64,000 nucleotides of DNA, taken from NCBI RefSeq assembly GCF_904063065.1, contig NZ_CAJFCL010000004.1:186001-250000 (forward strand), read 5' to 3'. A program made the position numbers and the translations under genes. Of this stretch, positions 48,120 through 63,063 are shown piece after piece (within the stretch, counting starts at the first letter, position 1; each line of letters opens with the position of its first letter). Under the pieces are notes generated by a model. That model was given only the letters and a program-made list of their open reading frames with translations. It did no database searches and was not told where the DNA came from. The DNA comes from Pseudomonas paraversuta. Its GTDB lineage: Bacteria; Pseudomonadota; Gammaproteobacteria; Pseudomonadales; Pseudomonadaceae.

Positions 48120-49607
48120 TTAGCTGTTTTGCTGGAAATCTTTCTCGGCAGCGTCGAAGCGCTCGATCATCTTCTTGCTTGGGCCTTTGCCCATGGAGCT
48201 GACCAGCACAATGGCAATGCTGGCAAAGATGAAGCCCGGGATGATTTCGTACAGACCGAACAGGGAGAACTGCTTCCACACGATCACAGTGACTGCACCC
48301 ACCAGAATACCGGCCAGCGCGCCATTGCGAGTCATGCCTTTCCACAGTACCGAGATCAGTACCACTGGACCGAAAGCAGCACCGAAGCCTGCCCAAGCAT
48401 AGCTAACCAGGCCCAGAACGCGGTTCTCGGGGTTGGCAGCCAGCGCGATTGCGATCAACGCAACGGCCAGCACCATCAGACGACCGACCCACACCAGCTC
48501 TTTCTGGGAAGCATTCTTGCGCAGGAAAGATTTGTAGAAGTCCTCGGTCAGGGCGCTGGAGCACACCAGCAGCTGGCAGCTCAAGGTACTCATCACGGCC
48601 GCCAGAATGGCCGACAGCAGGACACCGGCAATCCAGGGGTTGAACAGCAGCTTGGCCAGTTCGATGAACACACGCTCAGGGTTTTCATTCACAGGACCTG
48701 CCACTTCCGGGTGTGCCGAGAAGTAAGCAATACCAAAGAAGCCCACGGCGACGGTACCGGCCAGGCACAGGATCATCCAGGTCATGGAAATGCGACGCGC
48801 CTTGGCGATCGACTTCACCGAATCGGCGGCCATGAAACGCGCCAGAATGTGCGGTTGACCGAAGTAACCCAGACCCCAGCCCATCAGCGAGATGATGCCG
48901 ATGAAGGAAGTGCCCTTGAGCATGTCGAAGTTGCTTGGATCGTTGGCTTCGATTGCCAGGAAGGTGGTATCAACGCCACCCGTGGCCAGCAGCACGATGA
49001 TCGGCGTCAGGATCAGCGCGAAGATCATAAGGGTTGCTTGTACGGTGTCTGTCCAGCTGACCGCCAGAAAACCACCGACGAAGGTGTAAGCGATGGTCGC
49101 TGCAGCACCGGCCCACAGCGCAGTCTCGTAAGACATGCCGAAGGTGCTTTCAAACAGGCGGGCACCGGCCACGATGCCGGACGCGCAGTAGATGGTGAAG
49201 AACACCAGAATCACGATTGCCGAGATAATCCGCAACAGTCCGCTTTGGTCTTCAAAACGGCTGGAGAAGTAATCCGGCAGGGTCAGCGCATCACCGTTGT
49301 GCTCGGTCTGCACCCGCAGACGGCCGGCAACAAACAGCCAGTTCAGGTAGGCACCGGTCACCAGACCGATGGCAATCCAGCTTTCCGACAGCCCGGACAT
49401 ATAGATCGCGCCCGGCAAACCCATCAACAACCAGCCGCTCATGTCGGAGGCGCCAGCGGACAATGCAGTCACTACGCTGCCCAGGCTACGGCCACCGAGA
49501 ATATAGTCAGAAAGGTTGTTGGTGGAGCGATAGGCCATAAAGCCGATCAGCACCATTGCCGAGATATAGATCACGAACGTGATCAGGGTTGGGTTACTTA
49601 CAATCAT
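48120..49607 (-). CDS. putP: Sodium/proline symporter PutP
   Basis: A 495-residue SSS-family transporter with about 13 membrane helices. SAGASDMSGWLLMGLPG places Asp55, Ser57 and Trp59 exactly at the E. coli PutP sodium/proline-binding positions. It imports proline for PutA. Start MIVSNPTLI at 49607 has AGGG about 9 bases upstream; ATG 49625 is an alternative. It is divergent from putA and shares its control region. Confidence 0.97.
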   Translation of the reverse strand: MIVSNPTLITFVIYISAMVLIGFMAYRSTNNLSDYILGGRSLGSVVTALSAGASDMSGWLLMGLPGAIYMSGLSESWIAIGLVTGAYLNWLFVAGRLRVQTEHNGDALTLPDYFSSRFEDQSGLLRIISAIVILVFFTIYCASGIVAGARLFESTFGMSYETALWAGAAATIAYTFVGGFLAVSWTDTVQATLMIFALILTPIIVLLATGGVDTTFLAIEANDPSNFDMLKGTSFIGIISLMGWGLGYFGQPHILARFMAADSVKSIAKARRISMTWMILCLAGTVAVGFFGIAYFSAHPEVAGPVNENPERVFIELAKLLFNPWIAGVLLSAILAAVMSTLSCQLLVCSSALTEDFYKSFLRKNASQKELVWVGRLMVLAVALIAIALAANPENRVLGLVSYAWAGFGAAFGPVVLISVLWKGMTRNGALAGILVGAVTVIVWKQFSLFGLYEIIPGFIFASIAIVLVSSMGKGPSKKMIERFDAAEKDFQQNS

Positions 49608-50117
49608 TGAGTTAAGCCCTGGCATTGTTTTTATGTTTAGCGGCGGTCTGGCCGTACGCTCACAAACGTCCTGTCTGAGACGATTAACCTGGCCGCGCAT
49701 TTATGACTGATGTTTCCCCAGAAAATCCACCAGCCGATGAACCAATCTGTATTTCGAGGTTGCACCTTAACCGCGGATGCTATGCAACAAAGCAAATAAG
49801 GTGCAACCAGTTTTTGCCGTCCTAGTTGCACCTTGTCGCATTTTCAACTCAATTGAGCTTTTTTGCTCCTTTTCGGAGCAAGAAGTCCCTGTTACTGCCT
49901 AAATACAACCCACCCTGCAGGAGCGAGCTTGCTCGCGAGTTTTTCCTCACAAGCCCTCAAGATCTCGCGAGCAAGCTCGCTCCTACATTCGGGTTAGACA
50001 CACCGCCGATTTTTTCCGACAGAAAACGGGTTGCACTAGGTTGCACCTGCTTCAGCGCAGCGCTAATCTTGCCGCCAGCTGCTGCCACGCAAATGTGGCA
50101 CCCATGAGGATAAAAAT
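49608..50117. promoter_or_regulatory. putP-putA control region with six GTTGCA sites
   Basis: GTTGCA occurs at 49759, 49825, 50030 and 50040 (plus) and 49783 and 49802 (minus); several copies extend to GGTTGCACCT. E. coli PutA represses the put genes by binding GTTGCA through its ribbon-helix-helix domain, and the PutA here has that domain. The sites form a putP-proximal group of four and a putA-proximal pair. A REPIN (49915-49986) lies between them. No gene is seen in the 510 bases. Confidence 0.8.
49915..49986. repeat. REPIN inside the putP-putA intergenic region
   Basis: CTGCAGGAGCGAGCTTGCTC and inverted GCGAGCAAGCTCGCTCCTAC surround about 25 bases. It sits between the two groups of GTTGCA sites. 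Confidence 0.9.
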
Positions 50118-53100
50118 ATGGCTACCACCACCCTTGGGGTCAAACTCGACGACCCAACCCGCGAGCGCCTCAAAGCCGCCGCGACCTCGATTGATCGCAC
50201 GCCACACTGGCTGATCAAGCAGGCAATCTTCAATTACCTGGAAAAACTCGAGGGTGGTGCAACCCTGAATGAGTTGAGCGGCATCCCTGGCATTACCAGC
50301 GATGACGCCGACGACGCGCACGCCGATCACGCGCATCAGTGCTTCCTGGAGTTCGCAGAAAGCATCCTGCCGCAATCCGTGTTGCGCGCAGCCATCACCT
50401 CGGCCTACCGCCGTCCGGAACCGGAAGTGGTACCCATGCTGCTGGAGCAGGCCCGCCTGCCCGCGCCAATGGCTGAAGCGACCCAGACCCTGGCGGCCTC
50501 GATTGCCGAAAAACTGCGCAATCAGAAGAGCGCCGGTGGCCGTGCCGGGATCGTCCAGGGCCTGCTGCAAGAGTTTTCCCTGTCGTCCCAGGAAGGCGTG
50601 GCACTGATGTGTCTGGCCGAAGCGCTGCTGCGGATCCCGGACAAAGGCACCCGTGACGCCCTGATCCGCGACAAGATCAGCACCGGCAACTGGCACCCGC
50701 ACCTGGGCAACAGTCCGTCGCTGTTCGTTAACGCCGCGACCTGGGGCTTGCTGCTGACCGGCAAGCTGGTCTCGACCCATAACGAAGCAGGCCTGACCTC
50801 CTCCCTGAGCCGCATCATTGGCAAAAGCGGCGAGCCGATGATCCGCAAGGGCGTCGACATGGCCATGCGCCTGATGGGCGAACAGTTTGTAACCGGCGAA
50901 ACCATCGCCGAAGCCCTGGCCAACGCCACGCGCTTTGAAGCCAAAGGCTTCCGCTATTCCTACGACATGCTCGGCGAAGCGGCCCTGACCGCCCATGACG
51001 CGCAAAAGTACCTCGCGTCTTACGAGCAGGCCATCCACTCGATCGGCAAAGCCTCCAACGGTCGCGGCATTTACGAAGGCCCGGGCATTTCGATCAAGCT
51101 GTCGGCCCTGCACCCGCGCTACAGCCGCGCCCAGTACGAACGCGTAATGGACGAGCTGTACCCGATCCTGCTGTCGCTGACCCTGCTGGCCAAACAATAT
51201 GACATCGGCCTCAACATCGACGCCGAAGAAGCCGACCGTCTTGAACTGTCGCTCGACCTGCTGGAGCGTCTGTGCTTCGAGCCGCAACTGAGCGGCTGGA
51301 ACGGTATCGGGTTCGTGATCCAGGCTTACCAGAAGCGTTGCCCGTACGTGATCGACTACGTGATCGACCTGGCACGCCGCAGCCGTCACCGCCTGATGAT
51401 CCGCCTGGTAAAAGGCGCGTACTGGGACAGCGAAATCAAGCGCGCCCAGGTCGAAGGCCTGGAAGGCTATCCGGTCTACACCCGCAAGGTGTACACCGAC
51501 GTTTCCTACATTGCTTGCGCGAAAAAACTGCTGGCCGTACCTGAGGCCATCTACCCGCAGTTCGCCACGCACAACGCCCACACCCTGTCGGCCATCTACC
51601 ACCTCGCCGGTCAGAACTACTACCCGGGTCAGTACGAGTTCCAGTGCCTGCACGGCATGGGCGAACCTCTGTACGAGCAAGTGGTAGGCAAGGTTTCCGA
51701 AGGCAAGCTGAACCGTCCGTGCCGCGTGTACGCACCGGTCGGCACCCACGAAACCCTGCTGGCGTACCTGGTACGTCGCCTGCTGGAAAACGGCGCGAAC
51801 ACCTCGTTCGTCAACCGCATCGCCGACCACTCGATTTCAATCCACCAGTTGGTGGCCGATCCAGTGAGCCAGATCGAGCAGATGGCGACCGCGGAAGGCG
51901 GCTTCGGCTTGCCGCACCCGCGCATCCCGCTGCCGCGTGACCTGTACGGTAGCGAACGCGCCAACTCCAGCGGCATCGACATGGCCAACGAACACCGTCT
52001 GGCGTCGCTGTCCTGCGCCCTGCTGGCCTCGGCCCATAACGACTGGAAAGCCGCGCCAATGCTCGGCTGCCCGTCGAGCAACGAAGTGGCTGCAGCGGTA
52101 CTCAACCCGTCCGACCTGCGTGACATCGTCGGTTACGTGCAAGAAGCCACGATTGAAGACGCCGACAACGCCATCCAGTGTGCCCTGAGCACAGCCCCGA
52201 TCTGGCAGGCCACCCCGCCCGCCGAGCGCGCGGCGATTCTGGAGCGTGCTGCCGACCTGATGGAAGCCGAGATCCAGCCACTGATGGGCCTGCTGGCCCG
52301 TGAAGCCGGCAAGACCTTCGCCAACGCCATCGCCGAAGTCCGTGAAGCGGTCGACTTCCTGCGTTACTACGCAGTGCAGGCACGCAACGATCTAACCAAC
52401 GACGCCCACCGCCCGCTGGGCCCGGTGGTCTGCATCAGCCCGTGGAACTTCCCGCTGGCCATCTTCAGCGGCCAGGTGGCTGCAGCGCTGGCTGCCGGCA
52501 ACCCGGTACTGGCCAAGCCTGCGGAACAAACGCCGCTGGTGGCTGCCCAGGCGGTACGCATTCTGCTCGAAGCCGGTATTCCCGAGGGCGTGCTGCAATT
52601 GCTGCCGGGCCGTGGCGAAACCGTAGGTGCCCGTCTGGTCGGTGACGATCGGGTCAAGGGTGTGATGTTCACCGGCTCCACCGAAGTCGCACGCTTGCTG
52701 CAACGCAACGTGGCCGGCCGCCTGGATGCCCAGGGCCGTCCAATCCCGCTGATCGCCGAAACCGGCGGCCAGAACGCCATGATCGTCGACTCCTCGGCAC
52801 TCACCGAACAAGTGGTCATCGACGTGGTGTCCTCGGCCTTCGACAGCGCCGGTCAGCGTTGCTCTGCCCTGCGCGTACTGTGCCTGCAGGAAGACTCGGC
52901 AGACCGCGTCATCGAAATGCTCAAAGGTGCCATGGCCGAATCGCGCATGGGCAACCCGGAACGTCTGAACGTGGACATTGGCCCGGTGATCGACGCCGAA
53001 GCCAAGGCCGGAATCGAACAGCACATCCAGGGCATGCGTGATAAAGGGCGCAATGTCTACCAGATGGCCATTGCCGACATCGAAGAGTGCAAACGCGGCA

Positions 53101-54071
53101 CCTTCGTGATGCCGACCCTGATTGAGCTGGAAAGCTTTGACGAGCTGGAACGCGAAATCTTCGGCCCGGTCCTGCACGTGGTGCGCTACAAGCGCAAAGA
53201 CATCGACCAGCTGATCGCACAGATCAACGCTTCGGGTTACGGTCTGACGCTGGGCGTGCACACCCGTATCGACGAAACCATCGCCAAGGTGGTCAACAAC
53301 GTCAATGCCGGTAACGTCTACGTCAACCGCAACATCGTAGGCGCCGTGGTCGGCGTGCAACCCTTTGGCGGTGAAGGCCTGTCCGGCACCGGCCCGAAAG
53401 CCGGCGGCCCGCTGTACCTGTACCGCCTGCTGTCGACCCGTCCGGCCAACGCGATCGAACAATCGTTCGCCAAAGTCGACGCCATCACCGTACCGGACAC
53501 CCAGGCCCGCGAAGCGCTGAGCAAACCGCTGCACGCCCTGCAAGCCTGGGCCAGCAGCAACCAACAAGCGGCGCTGGCTGAACTGTGCGCCGAGTACGAG
53601 GCTCACTCGCAAAGCGGCATCACCCGCCTGCTCAACGGCCCGACCGGCGAACGCAACAGCTACGCCATCCTGCCGCGCGAGCACGTACTGTGCCTGGCCG
53701 AAGTTGAAACTGACCTGCTGACCCAGCTGGCTGCGGTCCTGGCCGTAGGCAGCTCGGCAGTCCTGCCGGAAAGCGAACTGGCCAAAGCACTGGTTGCACG
53801 CCTGCCAAAAGAAGTGAAGGCGCGCATTACCCTGGTGCCTGACTGGACCAAGGACGATGTCATCTTCGACGCCGTTGTCCATCACGGCGACTGCGATCAG
53901 CTGCGTGACGTCTGCCAGCAAGTGGCAAAACGTCCGGGCGCCATCGTCGGCGTACAGGGTCTGTCCCAAGGCGAAACCAGCATCGCCCTGGAACGCCTGG
54001 TGATCGAGCGCGCACTGAGCGTCAACACCGCTGCCGCTGGCGGTAACGCAAGCTTGATGACAATCGGCTGA
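50118..54071 (+). CDS. putA: Trifunctional PutA: repressor, proline dehydrogenase, P5C dehydrogenase
   Basis: A 1317-residue PutA oxidising proline to glutamate. Residues 1-47 are a ribbon-helix-helix DNA-binding domain (TTTLGVKLDDPTRERLKAAA), so it can repress its own operon. The FAD proline dehydrogenase barrel spans about 260-560 (RLVKGAYWDSEI near 430, Arg553-Arg554 in LVRRLLENGANT). The aldehyde dehydrogenase part spans about 640-1110 (Glu881 in AETGGQNAM, Cys915 in GQRCSALR). A C-terminal region of about 200 residues follows, as in long PutA proteins. Confidence 0.98.
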   Translation: MATTTLGVKLDDPTRERLKAAATSIDRTPHWLIKQAIFNYLEKLEGGATLNELSGIPGITSDDADDAHADHAHQCFLEFAESILPQSVLRAAITSAYRRPEPEVVPMLLEQARLPAPMAEATQTLAASIAEKLRNQKSAGGRAGIVQGLLQEFSLSSQEGVALMCLAEALLRIPDKGTRDALIRDKISTGNWHPHLGNSPSLFVNAATWGLLLTGKLVSTHNEAGLTSSLSRIIGKSGEPMIRKGVDMAMRLMGEQFVTGETIAEALANATRFEAKGFRYSYDMLGEAALTAHDAQKYLASYEQAIHSIGKASNGRGIYEGPGISIKLSALHPRYSRAQYERVMDELYPILLSLTLLAKQYDIGLNIDAEEADRLELSLDLLERLCFEPQLSGWNGIGFVIQAYQKRCPYVIDYVIDLARRSRHRLMIRLVKGAYWDSEIKRAQVEGLEGYPVYTRKVYTDVSYIACAKKLLAVPEAIYPQFATHNAHTLSAIYHLAGQNYYPGQYEFQCLHGMGEPLYEQVVGKVSEGKLNRPCRVYAPVGTHETLLAYLVRRLLENGANTSFVNRIADHSISIHQLVADPVSQIEQMATAEGGFGLPHPRIPLPRDLYGSERANSSGIDMANEHRLASLSCALLASAHNDWKAAPMLGCPSSNEVAAAVLNPSDLRDIVGYVQEATIEDADNAIQCALSTAPIWQATPPAERAAILERAADLMEAEIQPLMGLLAREAGKTFANAIAEVREAVDFLRYYAVQARNDLTNDAHRPLGPVVCISPWNFPLAIFSGQVAAALAAGNPVLAKPAEQTPLVAAQAVRILLEAGIPEGVLQLLPGRGETVGARLVGDDRVKGVMFTGSTEVARLLQRNVAGRLDAQGRPIPLIAETGGQNAMIVDSSALTEQVVIDVVSSAFDSAGQRCSALRVLCLQEDSADRVIEMLKGAMAESRMGNPERLNVDIGPVIDAEAKAGIEQHIQGMRDKGRNVYQMAIADIEECKRGTFVMPTLIELESFDELEREIFGPVLHVVRYKRKDIDQLIAQINASGYGLTLGVHTRIDETIAKVVNNVNAGNVYVNRNIVGAVVGVQPFGGEGLSGTGPKAGGPLYLYRLLSTRPANAIEQSFAKVDAITVPDTQAREALSKPLHALQAWASSNQQAALAELCAEYEAHSQSGITRLLNGPTGERNSYAILPREHVLCLAEVETDLLTQLAAVLAVGSSAVLPESELAKALVARLPKEVKARITLVPDWTKDDVIFDAVVHHGDCDQLRDVCQQVAKRPGAIVGVQGLSQGETSIALERLVIERALSVNTAAAGGNASLMTIG

Positions 54072-54088
54072 TAGCAGGCTGAAACGCG

Positions 54089-54123
54089 AAAACCGGACGC
54101 CCTCACAGGGGTCCGGTTTTTTT
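54089..54123. terminator. Intrinsic terminator of putA
   Basis: AAAACCGGACGCCC-TCACA-GGG GTCCGGTTTT continues into T residues (seven in total). The A-run at the left end makes it usable from the minus strand as well, between putA and the convergent membrane-protein gene. Confidence 0.93.
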
Positions 54124-54151
54124 ATGTCTGCATAAACCTGCGGGTGGCCGT

Positions 54152-54733
54152 TCAGGCCCGGACGGCGAACACGATATAAACCACCAGCGCCATGCACATC
54201 CCGCCCAAGAGCGTCCACAGCACATCGCCGCTGCTGAAACCGTGATTACCCAGGCCCTGCGGGTCATCGGCCAATATATTGATTGCGCGCTGGGCGCCGA
54301 TGAACAGGAACAGGCTACCTGCCATCAGCACGGCATCCACCACCAACACAAAAACCGTGTCCGAAGGACGATCAAAGAATAAAGACAGCAGAATGCAAAT
54401 CATGACCACCAGCATGATCAGCAACCCTCTGGCCTCGCAATACCAGAAATACCCCCGCCCCCTGATATCCAGGCTTCGCTGGATGTTGTCAAACAGCTCG
54501 AGAATGAAAAAGGGCCAGAACAGGCCGCGCATGAGCGGCATGATAGGGGCCCCGCCAATACCTTTGAAGCACGCCCAGTTGCGGTAAGACCAATAGAAAA
54601 TGTACCCGCCACCGGTCAGAAGATATAACAGTACAAACTTGGTAACTGACACGACGTACAGCGGGTACGGGCCGTCAAACAGTGCCCGCTTTCCATCCGG
54701 CGCACACGTGTTATGCGCAGTGGTGGGTTTCAT
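54152..54733 (-). CDS. Small inner membrane protein of unknown function
   Basis: A 193-residue protein with a polar N-terminus and four or five predicted helices: VSVTKFVLLYLLTGGGYIFYW, LFWPFFILELF, LLIMLVVMICILLSLFF, FVLVVDAVLMAGSLFLFI and the C-terminal LLGGMCMALVVYIVFAV. The first helix with YWSYRNWACFK resembles the DUF4234 type of membrane protein, but I cannot place it with confidence. AAGGAG lies 10 bases before ATG 54733. It stands alone, convergent with putA. Confidence 0.75.
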   Translation of the reverse strand: MKPTTAHNTCAPDGKRALFDGPYPLYVVSVTKFVLLYLLTGGGYIFYWSYRNWACFKGIGGAPIMPLMRGLFWPFFILELFDNIQRSLDIRGRGYFWYCEARGLLIMLVVMICILLSLFFDRPSDTVFVLVVDAVLMAGSLFLFIGAQRAINILADDPQGLGNHGFSSGDVLWTLLGGMCMALVVYIVFAVRA

Positions 54734-54905
54734 GACTGTGCCACTCCTTAATAAAAAAGAGATGTACAGATACAACCCGCCCAGCCAAAAAAATGCAGGA
54801 CTTTTCCATTTCTTCCGTATGCAAGTTCCTCTGAGCCGGATGTAAAAGATTTATCAGCTCCTGCCCGCCTCAACCCCTGGCGCAATCATGCCCGGCAAAA
54901 CCTTT

Positions 54906-54936
54906 TTGACAGCCCGCCAAGAACGCAGGTTAGAAT
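54906..54936 (+). promoter_or_regulatory. Predicted sigma70 promoter of the K+/H+ antiporter gene
   Basis: TTGACA at 54906-54911 and TAGAAT at 54931-54936, spacing 19 (18 if TTAGAA is used), 65 bases before the TTG start. The rest of 54734-55000 shows no gene. Confidence 0.5.
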
Positions 54937-55000
54937 CGCTGGCACGCAGACTGCATAAGCCGTTTGCGCCCTGTCTTGTAGGTTTCCTGGAGTACTGCCT

Positions 55001-56743
55001 TTGAATGCGACGACCATCAACAGCCTGTTCTTGATCGGCGCGTTGCTGGTAGGTGCAAGCATTCTGGTGAGCTCACTGTCCTCGCGTCTGGGCATCCCGA
55101 TTCTGGTCATCATCCTTGCGGTGGGCATGACAGCGGGGGTCGATGGCGGCGGGATTATTTTCGACAATTACCCCACTGCGTATCTGGTAGGCAACCTCGC
55201 CCTGGCGGTGATCCTGCTCGACGGCGGCCTGCGCACCCGGGTCTCGAGTTTCCGGGTGGCGTTATGGCCCGCACTCTCGCTGGCCACGGTCGGGGTAATG
55301 ATCACCACCGGCCTGACCGGCATGATGGCGGCCTGGCTGTTCAACCTGAACATGATTCAAGGCCTGTTGATCGGCGCCATTGTCGGCTCCACCGATGCGG
55401 CTGCAGTGTTCTCGCTACTGGGCGGCAAAGGCCTGAACGAACGGGTCTCGGCCAGTCTCGAAATCGAGTCCGGCAGCAACGACCCGATGGCGGTGTTCCT
55501 CACCGTGACCCTGATCGACATGCTCGCCAGCGGCGAAACCAGCCTGCACTGGAGCCTGCTGCTCAACTTGCTGCGCGAATTCGCCATCGGCGGCGCGGTG
55601 GGCCTGGCGGGTGGCTGGCTGCTGCTGCAAATGGTCAACCGCATCCATCTGGCCAACGGCCTGTACCCGATTCTGGTGGTAGCGGGCGGGCTGGTGGTCT
55701 TCGCCCTGACCAACGCCCTGCATGGCAGCGGCTTCCTCGCGGTTTACCTGTGCGGCCTGGTGATCGGCAACAGCCCGATTCGCAGCCGCCACGGCATTTT
55801 GCACATGCTCGACGGCATGGCCTGGCTGGCCCAGATCGGCATGTTCCTGGTACTGGGTTTGCTGGTCACCCCCCACGACTTGCTGCCCATCGCGGTACCG
55901 GCCCTGGCTCTGGCATTGTGGATGATTCTGTTCGCACGCCCGCTGTCGGTGATGGTCGGCCTGCTGCCCTTCAAGGCCTTCCACGGGCGCGAAAAAGCCT
56001 TTATCTCCTGGGTTGGCCTGCGCGGCGCGGTACCCATCATTCTGGCGGTGTTCCCGCTGATGGCCGGCTTGCCCAATGCACAGCTGTATTTCAACCTGGC
56101 GTTCTTTATCGTACTGGTGTCCCTTCTGGTGCAAGGCACCAGCCTGCCCTGGGTCGCCAAACTGCTGAAGGTCACGGTTCCGCCGGATCTGGCTCCCGTG
56201 TCCCGCGCAGCGCTTGAGGTCCACCCCACCAGTGAGTGGGAACTGTTCGTTTACCGGCTCGACGCACAAAACTGGTGCATCGGTGCCGCCCTGCGGGAAC
56301 TGAAAATGCCGGAGGGCACCCGTATCGCTGCCCTGTTCCGCGATCAGAAACTGCTCCATCCGTCGGGCAGTACCACCCTCGAAATCGGCGATCTGCTCTG
56401 TGTGATCGGTCACGAACACAACTTGCCGGCCCTGGGCAAGCTGTTCAGCCTGCCGCCGACCCGAGGCCTGGATCTGCGTTTCTTCGGCGACTTTGTGCTC
56501 GAAGGCGACGCCCGGCTGGGTGCGGTGTCGGCGCTGTACGGTCTCAAGCTCGACGGCATCGATCCCGACCTGCCCCTCAGCAGCTTCATTGCCCAGAAAG
56601 TCGGCGGCGCTCCGGTGGTCGGCGACCAGGTGGAGTGGAACAACACCATTTGGACAGTGGCCGTCATGGACGGGAACAAGATAGGCAAAGTAGGCGTCAG
56701 ATTCCCCGAAGGAAGTGCCCCGGGACCGGGGTTGTTCCTCTAA
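55001..56743 (+). CDS. nhaP2: Potassium/proton antiporter (CPA1, NhaP2/CvrA type) with RCK_C domain
   Basis: A 580-residue protein: about 12 helices in residues 5-395 with the CPA1 signature [18 protein letters not shown] and [11 protein letters not shown], then a cytosolic TrkA-C/RCK_C domain (about 405-490, [11 protein letters not shown]) and a C-terminal CorC-like part. It exports K+ or Na+ in exchange for protons. TTG start with TGGAG about 10 bases upstream. mscK follows after 35 bases, so the two ion and osmotic stress genes may be cotranscribed. Confidence 0.92.
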   Translation: MNATTINSLFLIGALLVGASILVSSLSSRLGIPILVIILAVGMTAGVDGGGIIFDNYPTAYLVGNLALAVILLDGGLRTRVSSFRVALWPALSLATVGVMITTGLTGMMAAWLFNLNMIQGLLIGAIVGSTDAAAVFSLLGGKGLNERVSASLEIESGSNDPMAVFLTVTLIDMLASGETSLHWSLLLNLLREFAIGGAVGLAGGWLLLQMVNRIHLANGLYPILVVAGGLVVFALTNALHGSGFLAVYLCGLVIGNSPIRSRHGILHMLDGMAWLAQIGMFLVLGLLVTPHDLLPIAVPALALALWMILFARPLSVMVGLLPFKAFHGREKAFISWVGLRGAVPIILAVFPLMAGLPNAQLYFNLAFFIVLVSLLVQGTSLPWVAKLLKVTVPPDLAPVSRAALEVHPTSEWELFVYRLDAQNWCIGAALRELKMPEGTRIAALFRDQKLLHPSGSTTLEIGDLLCVIGHEHNLPALGKLFSLPPTRGLDLRFFGDFVLEGDARLGAVSALYGLKLDGIDPDLPLSSFIAQKVGGAPVVGDQVEWNNTIWTVAVMDGNKIGKVGVRFPEGSAPGPGLFL

Positions 56744-56778
56744 ACTCCAACTTTTCGCCCCTTGTCTGACCGGTATCT

Positions 56779-61678
<4,900 letters not shown>

Positions 61679-61852
61679 AATCCATGGGAATGCCCCTGCC
61701 CCCGGATTGTGTGCAGATAGATCATGGCCAGTGGCGTGCCAGAACATCATCTGCTGAACTGCACCTTCCAAAGACATGCACATGACCTGTGGCAGCTGGC
61801 TTGCCAGCGATTGGTTGGCACCTGCAACCATCCCGATTCCGGAGTATTTGAA

Positions 61853-62293
61853 ATGACAGACCCGCTACTCATCCCCTGCCCCCACTGCAACGGCCTGAAC
61901 CGCATTCCCGCTGCACGCGTGGGCGAACAGCCAAAGTGCGGACGCTGCAAAAACGAGATTCTGCTCACCCGGCCTTTCGACTTGAAGCAAGCCGACTACA
62001 GCAGTCAGATCAAGGGCGATCTGCCGTTATTGGTGGATGTGTGGGCTGAGTGGTGCGGGCCGTGCAAGGCGTTTGCGCCCGTATTTGAACAGGCCGCCAG
62101 CCAGTTGCTGGGGAAATGCCGTCTGGCCAAACTCGACAGCGAAGCCAATCAGCAATTGGCCACGCAACTGGGGATTCGCTCGATCCCCAGTCTGATCCTG
62201 TACAAAAACGGCCAGGAGGTTGCCCGTCAAAGCGGCGCCTTCCCCTTGCAGCAACTCAAGGCTTGGCTGCAAAGCCACGGCATCAGCGCTTAA
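61853..62293 (+). CDS. trxC: Thioredoxin 2 (TrxC) with zinc-finger N-terminus
   Basis: A 146-residue cytoplasmic thioredoxin. The N-terminal zinc ribbon uses Cys9, Cys12, Cys29 and Cys32; the thioredoxin domain has WAEWCGPCKAF (68-71). TrxC supports oxidative stress defence. Start 61853 is chosen for the GGAG 9 bases upstream and family length; 43 upstream in-frame codons are rejected. Its stop overlaps that of the convergent parA-like gene by four bases. Confidence 0.96.
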   Translation: MTDPLLIPCPHCNGLNRIPAARVGEQPKCGRCKNEILLTRPFDLKQADYSSQIKGDLPLLVDVWAEWCGPCKAFAPVFEQAASQLLGKCRLAKLDSEANQQLATQLGIRSIPSLILYKNGQEVARQSGAFPLQQLKAWLQSHGISA

Positions 62294-63063
62294 GCGTTCT
62301 GGTCCAGGTAGTCGTGCAACTCGACAAATTGCTGGGTCAGTTTGTGTCGCGGATCAAAGTAGACCAGCGGTTGACTGGCCTGATGGGATTCGCGCATACG
62401 CACTGAGTTGCTCAGGTACACCGGCAGCACGGGCAAGCCTTCAGCAATCAGCTCATCGAGCATTTGCTGGGGCAGGCTGGCACGGGCCTGGAACTGGTTG
62501 ACCACTATGCCTTCGACCAGCAAGTCTGGATTGTGGTCTTCTTTCAACTCTTCGATTTCCGCCAGCAGGCCGTACAGGGCCTGACGCGAAAAGCTGTCAC
62601 AGTCGAAAGGGATCAGTACCCGATCGCAGGCGATCAGCGCCGATACGGCATAGAAATTCAAGGCTGGCGGAGTATCGACATAAATCCGGTCATAGTCTTC
62701 GGCCAGTTCATCGAGCAACTTTCGCAACTTGTTGATCTTGTGCTTGGCTTCCAGCTTTGGTTGCAGGTCAGCCAGTTCGCAAGTGGCGGTAATGACATGC
62801 AAGTTGTCGAACGGGGTTTCGTAAATATCGACCCGGTTTTTCTTGCTGCCCACACCGGCTGACAAACTGTGCTTAAAGAAGTCGGCGATCCCCATGGGGA
62901 TGTCCTCGCCCGTGAGCCCGGTAAGGTATTGAGTGGAGTTGGCCTGAGCATCCAGGTCCACCAATAGTGTGCGATAGCCCTCACTGGCGCTGACTGCAGC
63001 CAGGTTGCAGGCGATGCTGGACTTGCCCACACCACCCTTTTGATTGAACACCACGCGACGCAT
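62290..63063 (-). CDS. Orphan ParA-family ATPase
   Basis: A 257-residue deviant Walker ATPase: FNQKGGVGKSS (Lys9, Lys14), VDLDAQANSTQYL and YVDTPPALNFY. Start MRRVVFNQKGG at 63063 has GGAGG 8 bases upstream. There is no parB or parS-like gene beside it and the main chromosome parAB is elsewhere in pseudomonads, so this is an orphan that may place another cargo such as a chemosensory or polar complex. By order it matches PA5028. Confidence 0.9.
   Translation of the reverse strand: MRRVVFNQKGGVGKSSIACNLAAVSASEGYRTLLVDLDAQANSTQYLTGLTGEDIPMGIADFFKHSLSAGVGSKKNRVDIYETPFDNLHVITATCELADLQPKLEAKHKINKLRKLLDELAEDYDRIYVDTPPALNFYAVSALIACDRVLIPFDCDSFSRQALYGLLAEIEELKEDHNPDLLVEGIVVNQFQARASLPQQMLDELIAEGLPVLPVYLSNSVRMRESHQASQPLVYFDPRHKLTQQFVELHDYLDQNA

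Noticed and set aside
50052-51830. Long open frames antisense to putA
   Set aside because: Shadows of putA; no domain match and no ribosome binding site.
55264-56217. Second frame within the antiporter gene (Arg/His/Gly-rich)
   Set aside because: A +1 shadow frame lacking membrane helices; the antiporter frame carries all motifs.
62290-63063. Plasmid or phage origin suggested by ParA
   Set aside because: No ParB, iterons, replication or integrase genes; flanking genes are core chromosomal.
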